Below, piece after piece: positions 24,551 through 30,918 of a stretch of DNA of 64,000 bases. Origin of the DNA: Pedobacter sp. PAMC26386 (GTDB taxonomy: Bacteria; Bacteroidota; Bacteroidia; Sphingobacteriales; Sphingobacteriaceae); assembly GCA_014302835.1 (NCBI GenBank), contig CP060294.1:1426001-1490000 (forward strand), given 5' to 3'. The number at the start of each line of letters is the position of its first letter. Positions within the stretch are counted from its first letter, which is position 1. A program made the position numbers and the translations under genes. The notes under the pieces were generated by a model that searched no databases, was not told the DNA's origin, and saw nothing but the letters and a program-made list of their open reading frames with translations.

Positions 24551-24716
24551 AATTATCTTTTTCAAGAGTGTTGATGTAATAGAATCTATGCCGAATATTA
24601 CATTTTTTGATGATAGCATAAGCGTGCGCCAGCCATTGTATTTTAGTTTAAAATTAACCTTTTCGATTAAAGGCCAGTAAACAGCAGACCCCAAATATTG
24701 TATAATTTCAAACTAT

Positions 24717-24764
24717 TTTAGTGAGTATATTATAATCTCACCCTTCGGCTATACAAGCAGCCTC
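24717..24764 (-). ncRNA. Guide RNA unit B
   Basis: Both hairpins keep pairing (GGCTG-CTTGTA-TAGCC with a G-U). TACAAT at 24702-24697, guide from 24696 (ATTTGGGGTCTGCTGTT). A second TACAAT at 24640-24635 leads to GGCTGGCGCACG. Flanks and guide closely match unit A. Confidence 0.72.
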
Positions 24765-24899
24765 AAATATGATATTAGGTAATATGAGCATTAACAAAGC
24801 CGCCTCTAAAATTCGAGGAAGCACCACGCGTTGTATATGTACGAGAGAAGATCATCTGTTGTATTATTCTTAATGAACGTATTCTCTTCTATATGAATA

Positions 24900-24948
24900 T
24901 TTAGTGAGTAAACTTTCTTTCTCACCCTACGACTGTACAAACAGCCTC
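24900..24948 (-). ncRNA. Guide RNA unit C
   Basis: Hairpin 1 is GGCTG/CAGTC (one G-U pair). The spacing to the first TACAAC (24863-24858) is longer than in other units (about 40 nt); guide from 24857 (AGATGATCTTC...). A second TACAAC at 24835-24830 leads to GCGTGGTGCTTCC. Confidence 0.68.
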
Positions 24949-25043
24949 AAATAATTTGAGCAATGCCCTTTAAACTTTAAATCCGTAGCAGCTAATTACA
25001 CGTATACCAATAGAGCCCATAACGGTTGTACCACCTGTTTAGA

Positions 25044-25092
25044 TTTAGTGAGTATATCCATGATCTCACTTTGCAGCTGTACAAGCAGCTTC
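25044..25092 (-). ncRNA. Guide RNA unit D
   Basis: Hairpin 1 has compensating changes (AGCTG/CAGCT), so pairing is kept: evidence for RNA structure. TACAAC at 25030-25025, guide from 25024 (CGTTATGGGC...). Upstream on the minus strand GGTGGTTTATC matches the repeat 5' half. Confidence 0.72.
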
Positions 25093-25240
25093 TTATTTTT
25101 TAGATAAACCACCTATCTTTTTACCTTGGTTAAAAATACAATAAGCATACCCCGGCATTGTATGTTTCTTAAGTGAAGCCCAACACTGTAATATTCTCCC
25201 AATAATACAAGAGATCCCATCAATTGTATCACTAATTAAA

Positions 25241-25289
25241 TTCAGTGAGTGCATCTTTCGCCTCACTCTATGGCTGTACAAGCAACCTC
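25241..25289 (-). ncRNA. Guide RNA unit E
   Basis: Hairpin 1 has one change (GGTTG/CAGCC, G-U pair); hairpin 2 intact. TACAAT at 25228-25223, guide from 25222 (TGATGGGATCTC...). A second TACAAT at 25162-25157 leads to GCCGGGGTATGC. Confidence 0.7.
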
Positions 25290-25387
25290 CTTTTTTTATT
25301 TAAAAATCGGTACCGCAACAAAGTCGTCACGTCCCTGCTTTGTATATTTTACAGCAAGACCCACCCATTGTAAATACTATCGAACAA

Positions 25388-25436
25388 TTTAGTGAGTACA
25401 TAATTTGTCTCACCCTGCGGCTGTACAAGCAGCCTC
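25388..25436 (-). ncRNA. Guide RNA unit F
   Basis: Both hairpins intact. TACAAT at 25372-25367, guide from 25366 (GGGTGGGTCTTGC...). A second TACAA element at about 25346 precedes another variable stretch (CAGGGACGTGACG...). The repeat half 25442-25466 abuts its 5' side. Confidence 0.75.
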
Positions 25437-25441
25437 TAAAA

Positions 25442-25869
25442 CTTTTCAAATTGACATAAACCACAATCCACACTTATTTCAGGGCATAGTCTCCAATTGT
25501 ATATACTTTTCAAATTGCTGTAAACCACAACGCATATACCTTAACCTGTCTTATCCATGCTGTTGTACATACCCTTCAAATTGCGATAAATCAAAACTTC
25601 ATTCAAAGTTTTATTGTGTTTAAGCAATTATACATCCATTATGAAATATTTAGTGAGTACAAATCCTGTCTCACCTTACGGCTGTACAAGCAGCCTCTAT
25701 AATTTTTAAAATAACCTTTCAAATCGTCGTAAACTACAATAGCATCAGTTTGGGCGACACTACCAGAAGTTGTATATATGCCTTCAAATTGTTATAAACC
25801 ACAATAAAAAGAATAAGATGAAAAACGAAACCGCGGTGTAATACCCATCAAATTGCGATAAACGATAAT
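25442..25869 (-). CRISPR. Degenerate CRISPR-like repeats interleaved in the guide array
   Basis: Six related repeats of up to 35-36 nt lie at 25442-25466 (partial), 25496-25530, 25562-25596, 25711-25740 (partial), 25769-25804 and 25835-25869. Minus-strand pattern: TTGTGGTTTATCGCAATTTG, then AAGGGTATATACAAC. Where two full copies are adjacent, the gaps are 28-31 nt and unrelated in sequence (25467-25495, 25531-25561, 25741-25768, 25805-25834), as in spacers. The repeat 3' end equals the TACAAY before guides of the scaffold units. No cas1/cas2 is present, so these are not being acquired by a classical adaptation module here. Confidence 0.65.
25649..25697 (-). ncRNA. Guide RNA unit G
   Basis: Both hairpins intact. 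TGTATAAT at 25634-25627; guide from 25626 downward, nearly the same as unit H for its first bases. A truncated 36-nt-type repeat (25711-25740) runs directly into it on the minus strand. Confidence 0.75.
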
Positions 25870-25923
25870 TTTATTCAAGTTTTTTTTATTGAGTTTAAGC
25901 AATTATACATCCATTATGAAATA

Positions 25924-25972
25924 TTTAGTGAGTACAAATCCTGTCTCACCCTACGGCTGTACAAGCAGCCTC
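25924..25972 (-). ncRNA. Guide RNA unit H (nearest the dCas12f gene)
   Basis: Scaffold with hairpin 1 GGCTG/CAGCC and hairpin 2 GTGAG/CTCAC. On the minus strand TGTATAAT (25909-25902) follows, and the variable part starts at 25901 and reads downward. About 58 bp around it, including the guide start TGCTTAAAC, recur in unit G, so H and G are recent duplicates. Confidence 0.75.
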
Positions 25973-25984
25973 CATTATCTTCAG

Positions 25985-27082
25985 CTATTCAACAATGACC
26001 TGAATACCCGCTTTTTCAGCCTTGTAGTTTATTTTATCTTTCAGACTGTAATAACTCCAATTTTGCAGCAGGAACAGGTCTTGCTTCGCTATTTCCTCTT
26101 TCTGTTCCTGATTAACCAAGATTAAAGTGGCAGCCTCATGTTTTACGCAAAGATCAATTAGCTTCCGGCTGTACACATGTAACTTATATTCCACATATCT
26201 TTTTTCCTGATACTGGTAATCTTCCAGACATTTCTTTTTTCGTTTAGTGCCATGACCGCCACGGTTAAAGGCAACTGCTTTTTTTACCCTGTGAATAGCC
26301 GCCTGTATCGCTAACCTCCGATGTAAGAACTCTTCCTTATTTCCAATGGTATGTTCATCACTTCCAATTTTAACAGTAACCGGATGTTCGATAGATAGGG
26401 AAGCTTCCGCAATAACAGAAGTGTCTAATTGATGCTGTTCTTTTTCAATTTGAATGGCCGCCAGTAAAAACACTTTACCCTGATCTAACTGGATATGGCT
26501 GGCACAAAGTTTTAAAGTACCATTCAGAATCCTGTCTAACATGATTTTTTTATCCGATTTATCTTTTCCTAAGTAAGTTCTGAACGGAATTTGGAATAGC
26601 TTAAAACAAAAATTCTTATTGTCAGGTGTACGGCTTAATTTTGAAATCACTTCTGAACCAAAAGGCAGAGGGATATTTTTCTTATAATTTCTTAACGACT
26701 TTTCACCTTTCCAGTAAGCGACTTTTTCTTTATTAAAATAGGAAATAAGGGTATTGTTTAAGTTGCTTAGGATATTGGTAGGGATTTGCCCTTTAAAGTG
26801 ATTAGAAAGAACCCGGTAAGTGGTGTTTTGCCGGGACGATTTTAAAATTCCATTTTCTTCTTTTTTTTCGTCAGCAATTTTAAGCTTGATTTCTTCGGTT
26901 AAATAAAAGAAGTCCTTGACCTGTTCCTGCACAAAATGATGGCTCATAATCATGTTAGCGGAACGAAAGCAAATCCATTGCCAATTATAAAGCTGGTCTT
27001 TTGCCTGTTTGATCACTTCTTTATCATCAGAATCAATGAGTAACTGAATTTTGCGGGTGATAATCATGGTATTGTTTTCCAT
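25985..27082 (-). CDS. Nuclease-dead Cas12f/TnpB-like RNA-guided protein (dCas12f-like)
   Basis: 365 residues. The layout follows Cas12f/TnpB: N-terminal helical region (QLYNWQWICFRSANMIMSHH, 30-49), a WED/REC-like middle, and a RuvC-like C-terminus. There, EFLHRRLAIQ ... GGHGTKRKKKCLEDY (about 251-289) is the bridge/lid helix pattern, and NWSYYSLKDKINYKAEKAGI (341-360) is the segment before RuvC-III. Catalytic positions are lost: RuvC-I Asp region reads ASLSIEHP (227-234), RuvC-II Glu region reads LILVNQE (320-326), and the protein ends before the zinc ribbon and RuvC-III Asp. It cannot cut DNA. It starts 4 bp after the sigma gene and is followed by the guide array, so I infer RNA-guided sigma recruitment. 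Confidence 0.82.
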   Translation of the reverse strand: MENNTMIITRKIQLLIDSDDKEVIKQAKDQLYNWQWICFRSANMIMSHHFVQEQVKDFFYLTEEIKLKIADEKKEENGILKSSRQNTTYRVLSNHFKGQIPTNILSNLNNTLISYFNKEKVAYWKGEKSLRNYKKNIPLPFGSEVISKLSRTPDNKNFCFKLFQIPFRTYLGKDKSDKKIMLDRILNGTLKLCASHIQLDQGKVFLLAAIQIEKEQHQLDTSVIAEASLSIEHPVTVKIGSDEHTIGNKEEFLHRRLAIQAAIHRVKKAVAFNRGGHGTKRKKKCLEDYQYQEKRYVEYKLHVYSRKLIDLCVKHEAATLILVNQEQKEEIAKQDLFLLQNWSYYSLKDKINYKAEKAGIQVIVE

Positions 27083-27086
27083 AGCC

Positions 27087-27893
27087 TTAGATTTTTACTT
27101 TTTTAATTTTGGTACAGGCATTTACAAACACTCTTTGGATATAGCCTTGATTTAAATTTAATGCCGTAGCAATCTCTTCAAAACTGTATTGGAGTTCATA
27201 GCGCATGTGTAGAATAGACGATTGTTCTTCGCATAAATCTCCTTCAAACTTAAACCTATTGGTTTTTCCGACTGTGGTAAGTTTTTGGGTATTCGTCAGA
27301 ATTGCCTTAAGGCATTCCAGTGTTTTTTCAACTTTTCTGGCCACCTGATAATCTGATATGCCGCCAATATGCCACGCTATACGGTCATAATTAAAAGAAT
27401 ACTTTAAGCAAAGCTGAATAAATAATTGCTGGCCATCTGTCAGGTTAGGAATTACGGCTTCTAACTGATTCCATTGTTTTTTCATTTCATCTTCTAAATC
27501 CTGCTGAAAGAAAATATCAGGATCATCTTCAAATTCAGGATTGTAACCTACCATAAACTCCTGATAGTTCTCTATCTCATCCAGCCGGAGCATATTGCGC
27601 TGAAATTTGTTATTTGAAGTTTTAAAATAGGCTTTGAAGCCATCGGTAGTCAACTTTTTGACAAAAGTCTCGATGTGTTCGGGGGCGCTTATCCTTTTTC
27701 TGATTAGCCACAGTCTAAGGAAAGCTTCATTAACTATACAGTCCGCATTCACATCGTCTTTAATATATCTTACACCCCTATAGTATAAAGACGGATATAA
27801 GCGATGGTAAAAGAACTCAAGTCCTTTTTCATTACCTTCCTGAAATTTGCTGAAATAATACTGCTGTTCGGTTAATATTTGATTCCTTTTCAT
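27087..27893 (-). CDS. ECF-like sigma factor paired with dCas12f
   Basis: 268 residues. Sigma2 region at about 25-92 (GLEFFYHRLYPSLYYRGVRY, then DVNADCIVNEAFLRLWLIRK) is the core RNAP-binding part. Unusually, two sigma4-like HTH segments can be read: LPNLTDGQQ-type VIPNLTDGQQLFIQLCLKYS ... IAWHIGGISDYQVARKVEKT (about 147-191) and EEQSSILHMRYELQYSFEEI (about 222-241) with NLNQGYIQRVFVN. It ends 4 bp before the dCas12f ATG, so the two are co-translated. No anti-sigma gene is near. Recruitment by dCas12f-guide RNA would replace promoter -35 recognition; that is inference from context and recent reports of dCas12f-sigmaE systems in Bacteroidota. Confidence 0.82.
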   Translation of the reverse strand: MKRNQILTEQQYYFSKFQEGNEKGLEFFYHRLYPSLYYRGVRYIKDDVNADCIVNEAFLRLWLIRKRISAPEHIETFVKKLTTDGFKAYFKTSNNKFQRNMLRLDEIENYQEFMVGYNPEFEDDPDIFFQQDLEDEMKKQWNQLEAVIPNLTDGQQLFIQLCLKYSFNYDRIAWHIGGISDYQVARKVEKTLECLKAILTNTQKLTTVGKTNRFKFEGDLCEEQSSILHMRYELQYSFEEIATALNLNQGYIQRVFVNACTKIKKVKI

Positions 27894-27912
27894 ACTCGTA
27901 TTTTATACGAGT
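27894..27912. promoter_or_regulatory. 7-bp hairpin or operator directly before the sigma start codon
   Basis: ACTCGTA (27894-27900) and TACGAGT (27906-27912) are perfect complements with a 5-nt loop. On the minus strand the stem ends right at the ATG (27893-27891), so it could hide the ribosome site or bind a repressor. The divergent XRE gene product is a candidate binder. Confidence 0.55.
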
Positions 27913-28244
27913 CTTATTGGAATGTCCACCTAAAAAATAAGGGAGAGACACTACCTCCAATCCGTTCCCGGGGTCTAACTCCCATAAACATGATTTTCAA
28001 CGATAGTGCCCACTCCCTTATCGTGCAAATATAGCACAATATGGTACGTGGGCATAATTTATCGCTCTCTAGTTTATTTTTATTGTTAGACTTGGGAACT
28101 CGAGACTCTTTTTTATACCTTTTAAATTCTATTAATTTTTTTCTACCTTATATCATAAATCAAACATACAAATTAAAAACATTATATGCAAATCGTTCTT
28201 ATTTAAATTCATAATTACATCCATATTATTATTCTTTTTGGTTG
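27913..28244. other. Divergent intergenic region between the sigma factor and XRE regulator
   Basis: 332 bp, no gene. Structured half (27930-28030) holds GGGAG and CTCCC blocks on the minus strand (27951-27956 region, 27988-27993, 28013-28018) that could fold the sigma leader. The other half is AT-rich promoter DNA for the XRE gene. Confidence 0.5.
28026..28033 (-). promoter_or_regulatory. Candidate -7 box for the sigma-dCas12f operon
   Basis: On the minus strand TATATTTG matches TAnnTTTG exactly; a good -33 TTTG is not seen. Predicted start near 28018 would give a leader of about 125 nt containing GGGAG/CTCCC-type pairs and the hairpin at 27894. Confidence 0.4.
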
Positions 28245-28772
28245 ATGTCGAAGAGAGCTAAAATTTACGAAGCAGATGGGATGAAGCAGATAATTGGTGA
28301 GAGATTAAAAAACAAACGCCTATTATTAGAATATTCATTAGGTGATATATCTGATATGACCGACTTTTCAAAATCTACAGTAATTAATTTGGAAAAAGGT
28401 ATTGCTACTAATCTGGATTATTATATTGGGTATGCTAAGGCGATTGATTTTAAGCTTCCAGAACTATTTAACGTTCCGGTTGTATATAAGCCAAAATACG
28501 AGCTTTCGGAAGATAAAAAGAACAGGATTTTCTTGTCAAAGAAAATAAGAGTTCTTTTTACAAAACATGATTTCTTTAAAAACAGCGTAACTGTAGATGA
28601 TATTATCATACATTTTGAAAAACAAAAAGAACTTACACGTACGCCAAAACTAAGTACCGATATCTCTAGAATATTGCTTAATTGGGTCGAGGATGGAGTT
28701 TTATATGTCGTAGAGAAAAGAGGACGTACTAATGTCTATCGTAAAATAAATAGCCCAGTTATCTTGAAATAA
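28245..28772 (+). CDS. XRE-family HTH protein with a C-terminal winged-helix-like domain
   Basis: 175 residues from the ATG at 28245 (an upstream TTG would add one). HTH at about 15-72: IIGERLKNKRLLLEYSLGDI, then FSKSTVINLEKG. The C-terminal half (about 95-170) reads like a small winged helix: VTVDDIIIHFEKQKELTRTP ... ISRILLNWVEDGVLYVVEKR. A similar two-part design is seen at 55739. It is divergent from the sigma-dCas12f operon and could repress it through the 27894 palindrome; this is inference. Confidence 0.7.
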   Translation: MSKRAKIYEADGMKQIIGERLKNKRLLLEYSLGDISDMTDFSKSTVINLEKGIATNLDYYIGYAKAIDFKLPELFNVPVVYKPKYELSEDKKNRIFLSKKIRVLFTKHDFFKNSVTVDDIIIHFEKQKELTRTPKLSTDISRILLNWVEDGVLYVVEKRGRTNVYRKINSPVILK

Positions 28773-29087
28773 TGTCAATGGGCTACTTTCCCTACGCACA
28801 TTGCGGCTTGCGAAACCCCAACACCCTTTGCCTTCCCGCCGTTCTCGCTTTTAGCATTTACGGAAAGGTCTACACTGGTTTCTGCTATTAAAAGGAAGGC
28901 AGTGCGATTCTTAAGGGAAATGCCTAACGTTCCATTCCTCTGCCACTATCCAGTGCTACCTACGAGTTTGAGCTTTTCTTTGCTCGAGTCTACTAACCAG
29001 AATAGAAAGAACTGCCTAATATTTTTAAATATTAGGCAGTGAAAGGTGAATATTTGGGTTATTTGTTGTTTCAGAATTGCAGGAAAT
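28773..29087. other. Intergenic region between XRE gene and integrase 2
   Basis: 315 bp, GC-richer than the neighbours, without a credible ORF on either strand. It resembles leftover DNA of Bacteroidetes mobile elements but I cannot name it. The last part has the hairpin at 29011. Confidence 0.5.
29011..29040. terminator. Strong hairpin, probable terminator of integrase 2
   Basis: Perfect 13-bp stem ACTGCCTAATATT / AATATTAGGCAGT with a TTTA loop, about 48 bp past the integrase stop on the minus strand and also downstream of the XRE gene. Could serve both directions. Confidence 0.7.
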
Positions 29088-30392
29088 TTATATGGCCTGC
29101 TGGTATTTCTCCCTTAAAAGGGCTACATCAGCACTTATTTTGGCTTCCGTAACTTCACCTGCTTTAACATGTTGGCTTACGAATTTTTGCATCAGCGGAG
29201 CCATATCCTCACTTACTTTGTTATCGAGTACTTTAGCATATAACTGTGTAGTCCGTATATTGGTGTGTCCGAGCATTTTAGAAACACTTTCGATAGGTAC
29301 ACCGTTCATTAAGGTTACCGTGGTTCCAAAAGTCCGCTTTGCGATCCGGTTACCCAATATTTTATGAACGTCTGAAAGAACTGCAATTTCAACCAAATAT
29401 TCGTTCATCTTTTGATTGCTGGAAATTGGCAAAGCCTTATTTTTATTTAGGCAGGAAGGGTGATCTTTGTATTGATCAAGGATGCTTGCTGCTACCGGTA
29501 ATAACGGTACGGCTACTCTGGTATCTGTCTTTTTCCTGTAGGTAAATATCCACCGTTCCCCGTCAACCCCAATACCAATATCGGTTAGTTTGAGTTTTTG
29601 AACGTCAGCATAGGAAAGTCCGGTATAACAACTAAACAGGAAAAAGTCACGTACCTGCGATAATCTAGCGGTGGTAAGCTGTTTTTTAGTGATCTTCTGT
29701 AATTCGTCTGCGGTTAGATATTCCCGATGTACAGGTTTGGATTTTAGTATATGTCCGAAGAAAGGATCAGTGTTGATCCATTTATATTTCCGGCAGATGG
29801 TAACTATTTTTTTGAGGTTTTTAAGGTGTTTATTTGCCGTATTGGTGTCGTTATCCTTAGCCGTATGCAAATAGAAGTCAAAACAGTCGATAAACTCGTG
29901 GTCTATGCTTTTTACGTTAAAATCCTTTTTGTTGTATTTTTCAGCAAGATAATCTTTAACATGTCTTTCCAGTACCTCAAACCTTTTGAGTGTTCCCGAA
30001 GCATATTCGTCTTTCTCCACCAACACTTTCATTTTTTCATTGTGGATTTTAATAGCCTCTAATATGGTGTGCGATTTTTCTTCTTTGCCTAAGTATTTGC
30101 ATTTAACACTATCGGCAGTTATTTCGGCTCTATCCACGCTTAGTAGGGTATGGGCTGCATAAACCTCTGCTTTTACACTTTCCAAATAAGCATTCAGGGT
30201 TTTAACATCCTCTTTTGTGCCGATTACTTTTCCTGACTTTGCATTCCACTTTTCAGGCTCACAGCACCTGCTTGTTGACATTTCCGAACGGATGCCGTCT
30301 ACTGTAATTCTTAAAAAGATAAAATAAGCATCACCTTTTTTGTAGTTCTTTGGTCTTTTCAAAAAGAAAAGCACGCTAAAATTAGTCTTCAT
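29088..30392 (-). CDS. Tyrosine integrase of the 17-kb island, non-canonical active site
   Basis: 434 residues from the ATG at 30392 (MKTNFSVLFFLKRPKNYKKG); eight upstream codons are unlikely. Arm-binding and SAM-like domains precede the catalytic domain (TARLSQVRDFFLFSCYTGLSYADV, Arg I replaced by Ser as in IntDOT-like enzymes). The expected HxxR box reads RIAKRTF: His to Arg and Arg to Lys. The later GHTNIRTTQLYAKV keeps the second His and the Tyr nucleophile. It lies about 250 bp from the tRNA-Lys gene, as expected for the island's integrase. Activity is uncertain because two catalytic positions differ. Confidence 0.85.
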   Translation of the reverse strand: MKTNFSVLFFLKRPKNYKKGDAYFIFLRITVDGIRSEMSTSRCCEPEKWNAKSGKVIGTKEDVKTLNAYLESVKAEVYAAHTLLSVDRAEITADSVKCKYLGKEEKSHTILEAIKIHNEKMKVLVEKDEYASGTLKRFEVLERHVKDYLAEKYNKKDFNVKSIDHEFIDCFDFYLHTAKDNDTNTANKHLKNLKKIVTICRKYKWINTDPFFGHILKSKPVHREYLTADELQKITKKQLTTARLSQVRDFFLFSCYTGLSYADVQKLKLTDIGIGVDGERWIFTYRKKTDTRVAVPLLPVAASILDQYKDHPSCLNKNKALPISSNQKMNEYLVEIAVLSDVHKILGNRIAKRTFGTTVTLMNGVPIESVSKMLGHTNIRTTQLYAKVLDNKVSEDMAPLMQKFVSQHVKAGEVTEAKISADVALLREKYQQAI

Positions 30393-30583
30393 AATGATAA
30401 CATTAAGGTTAAACAAAATTAGCTTTGCAGTTCGATGTACACAAGATATTCAAATATTGAACTGGTTGAATATCAGTTTGTTAATTCAAATTAGGGGAGT
30501 TTGATAAGATCAAGAACAACGCCCCGAATGACGCTCATTTTATATGTGATTTATTGCATATTTTGACATATCCACCAAAAACA

Positions 30584-30616
30584 AAAGCCCTGCAATCATT
30601 TGATTTGCAGGGCTTT
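30584..30616 (-). terminator. Terminator after tRNA-Lys
   Basis: 12-bp perfect stem AAAGCCCTGCAA / TTGCAGGGCTTT with a 9-nt loop, 25-57 bp beyond the 3' end of the tRNA-Lys gene on the minus strand. Confidence 0.75.
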
Positions 30617-30639
30617 AAGTCTTTTTGATACTGTTGTTT

Positions 30640-30656
30640 GTGATCCCGCTGGGATT
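30640..30656. other. attR core at the tRNA-Lys 3' end
   Basis: GTGATCCCGCTGGGATT, identical to 13368-13384. Covers the discriminator base, the acceptor 3' strand and part of the T arm of tRNA-Lys, a common target of tyrosine integrases. Confidence 0.8.
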
Positions 30657-30713
30657 CGAACCCAGGACCACTACATTAAAAGTGTAATGCTCTACCAGCT
30701 GAGCTACGGAATC
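30641..30713 (-). tRNA. tRNA-Lys (anticodon TTT)
   Basis: 73 nt. Acceptor GATTCCG / CGGGATC plus discriminator A, D arm GCTCAGCTGGTAGAGC, anticodon stem TTACA / TGTAG with loop CTTTTAA (TTT), T arm CTGGG-TTCGAAT-CCCAG. CCA is not encoded. The gene is intact although its 3' end is the island's att site. Confidence 0.95.
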
Positions 30714-30874
30714 ATTATTCTTTTCAGAACAATACTCTAAGCGTTTCCGTTTAAAGTGATGCAAATATAGGAGTAGGATACGTATAGTGCAAATAATAAT
30801 TACAGTTATCTTATAGTAGCCTGATTCTAAGCCTGATTAATTGCATTTAAGGTTAATAAACTGTTAATTTAAGG

Positions 30875-30914
30875 TAATAAAGGAGGTTTATGTACATTAA
30901 AACCTCCTTTATTA
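30875..30914. terminator. Bidirectional terminator downstream of the OPT gene
   Basis: Perfect 15-bp stem TAATAAAGGAGGTTT / AAACCTCCTTTATTA around a 10-nt loop, 5 bp past the OPT stop codon on the minus strand. Confidence 0.85.
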
Positions 30915-30918
30915 TTAC

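Larger units (their letters stand above)
24424..25972 (-). ncRNA. Tandem guide-RNA array of the dCas12f-sigma system
   Basis: About 1.55 kb downstream of the dCas12f-like gene, on its strand, with no credible ORF. It contains eight scaffolds of about 49 nt. On the minus strand each reads hairpin 1 (GGCTG-CTTGTA-CAGCC), a short linker, then hairpin 2 (GTGAG ... CTCAC) and TAAA. Usually about 18-22 nt later comes TACAAY and then a variable stretch. Starts are spaced 214, 183, 144, 197, 147, 261 and 275 bp. Between scaffolds are further TACAAY-guide copies, some preceded by full 35-36 nt repeats. The first scaffold begins 13 nt past the dCas12f stop. Confidence 0.8.

Noticed and set aside
25093..25281. 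62-codon minus-strand frame inside the array
   Set aside because: It overlaps a scaffold and a guide; the frame is incidental to the repeat structure.
24424..25972. A classical CRISPR-Cas locus with adaptation genes
   Set aside because: Repeats are irregular, interrupted by larger scaffolds, and no cas1, cas2 or active effector nuclease is present. The neighbours are a sigma factor and a dead Cas12f-like protein.
25985..27082. An active IS605/IS607 TnpB transposon
   Set aside because: No TnpA, no element ends seen, and the RuvC residues and zinc ribbon are missing.
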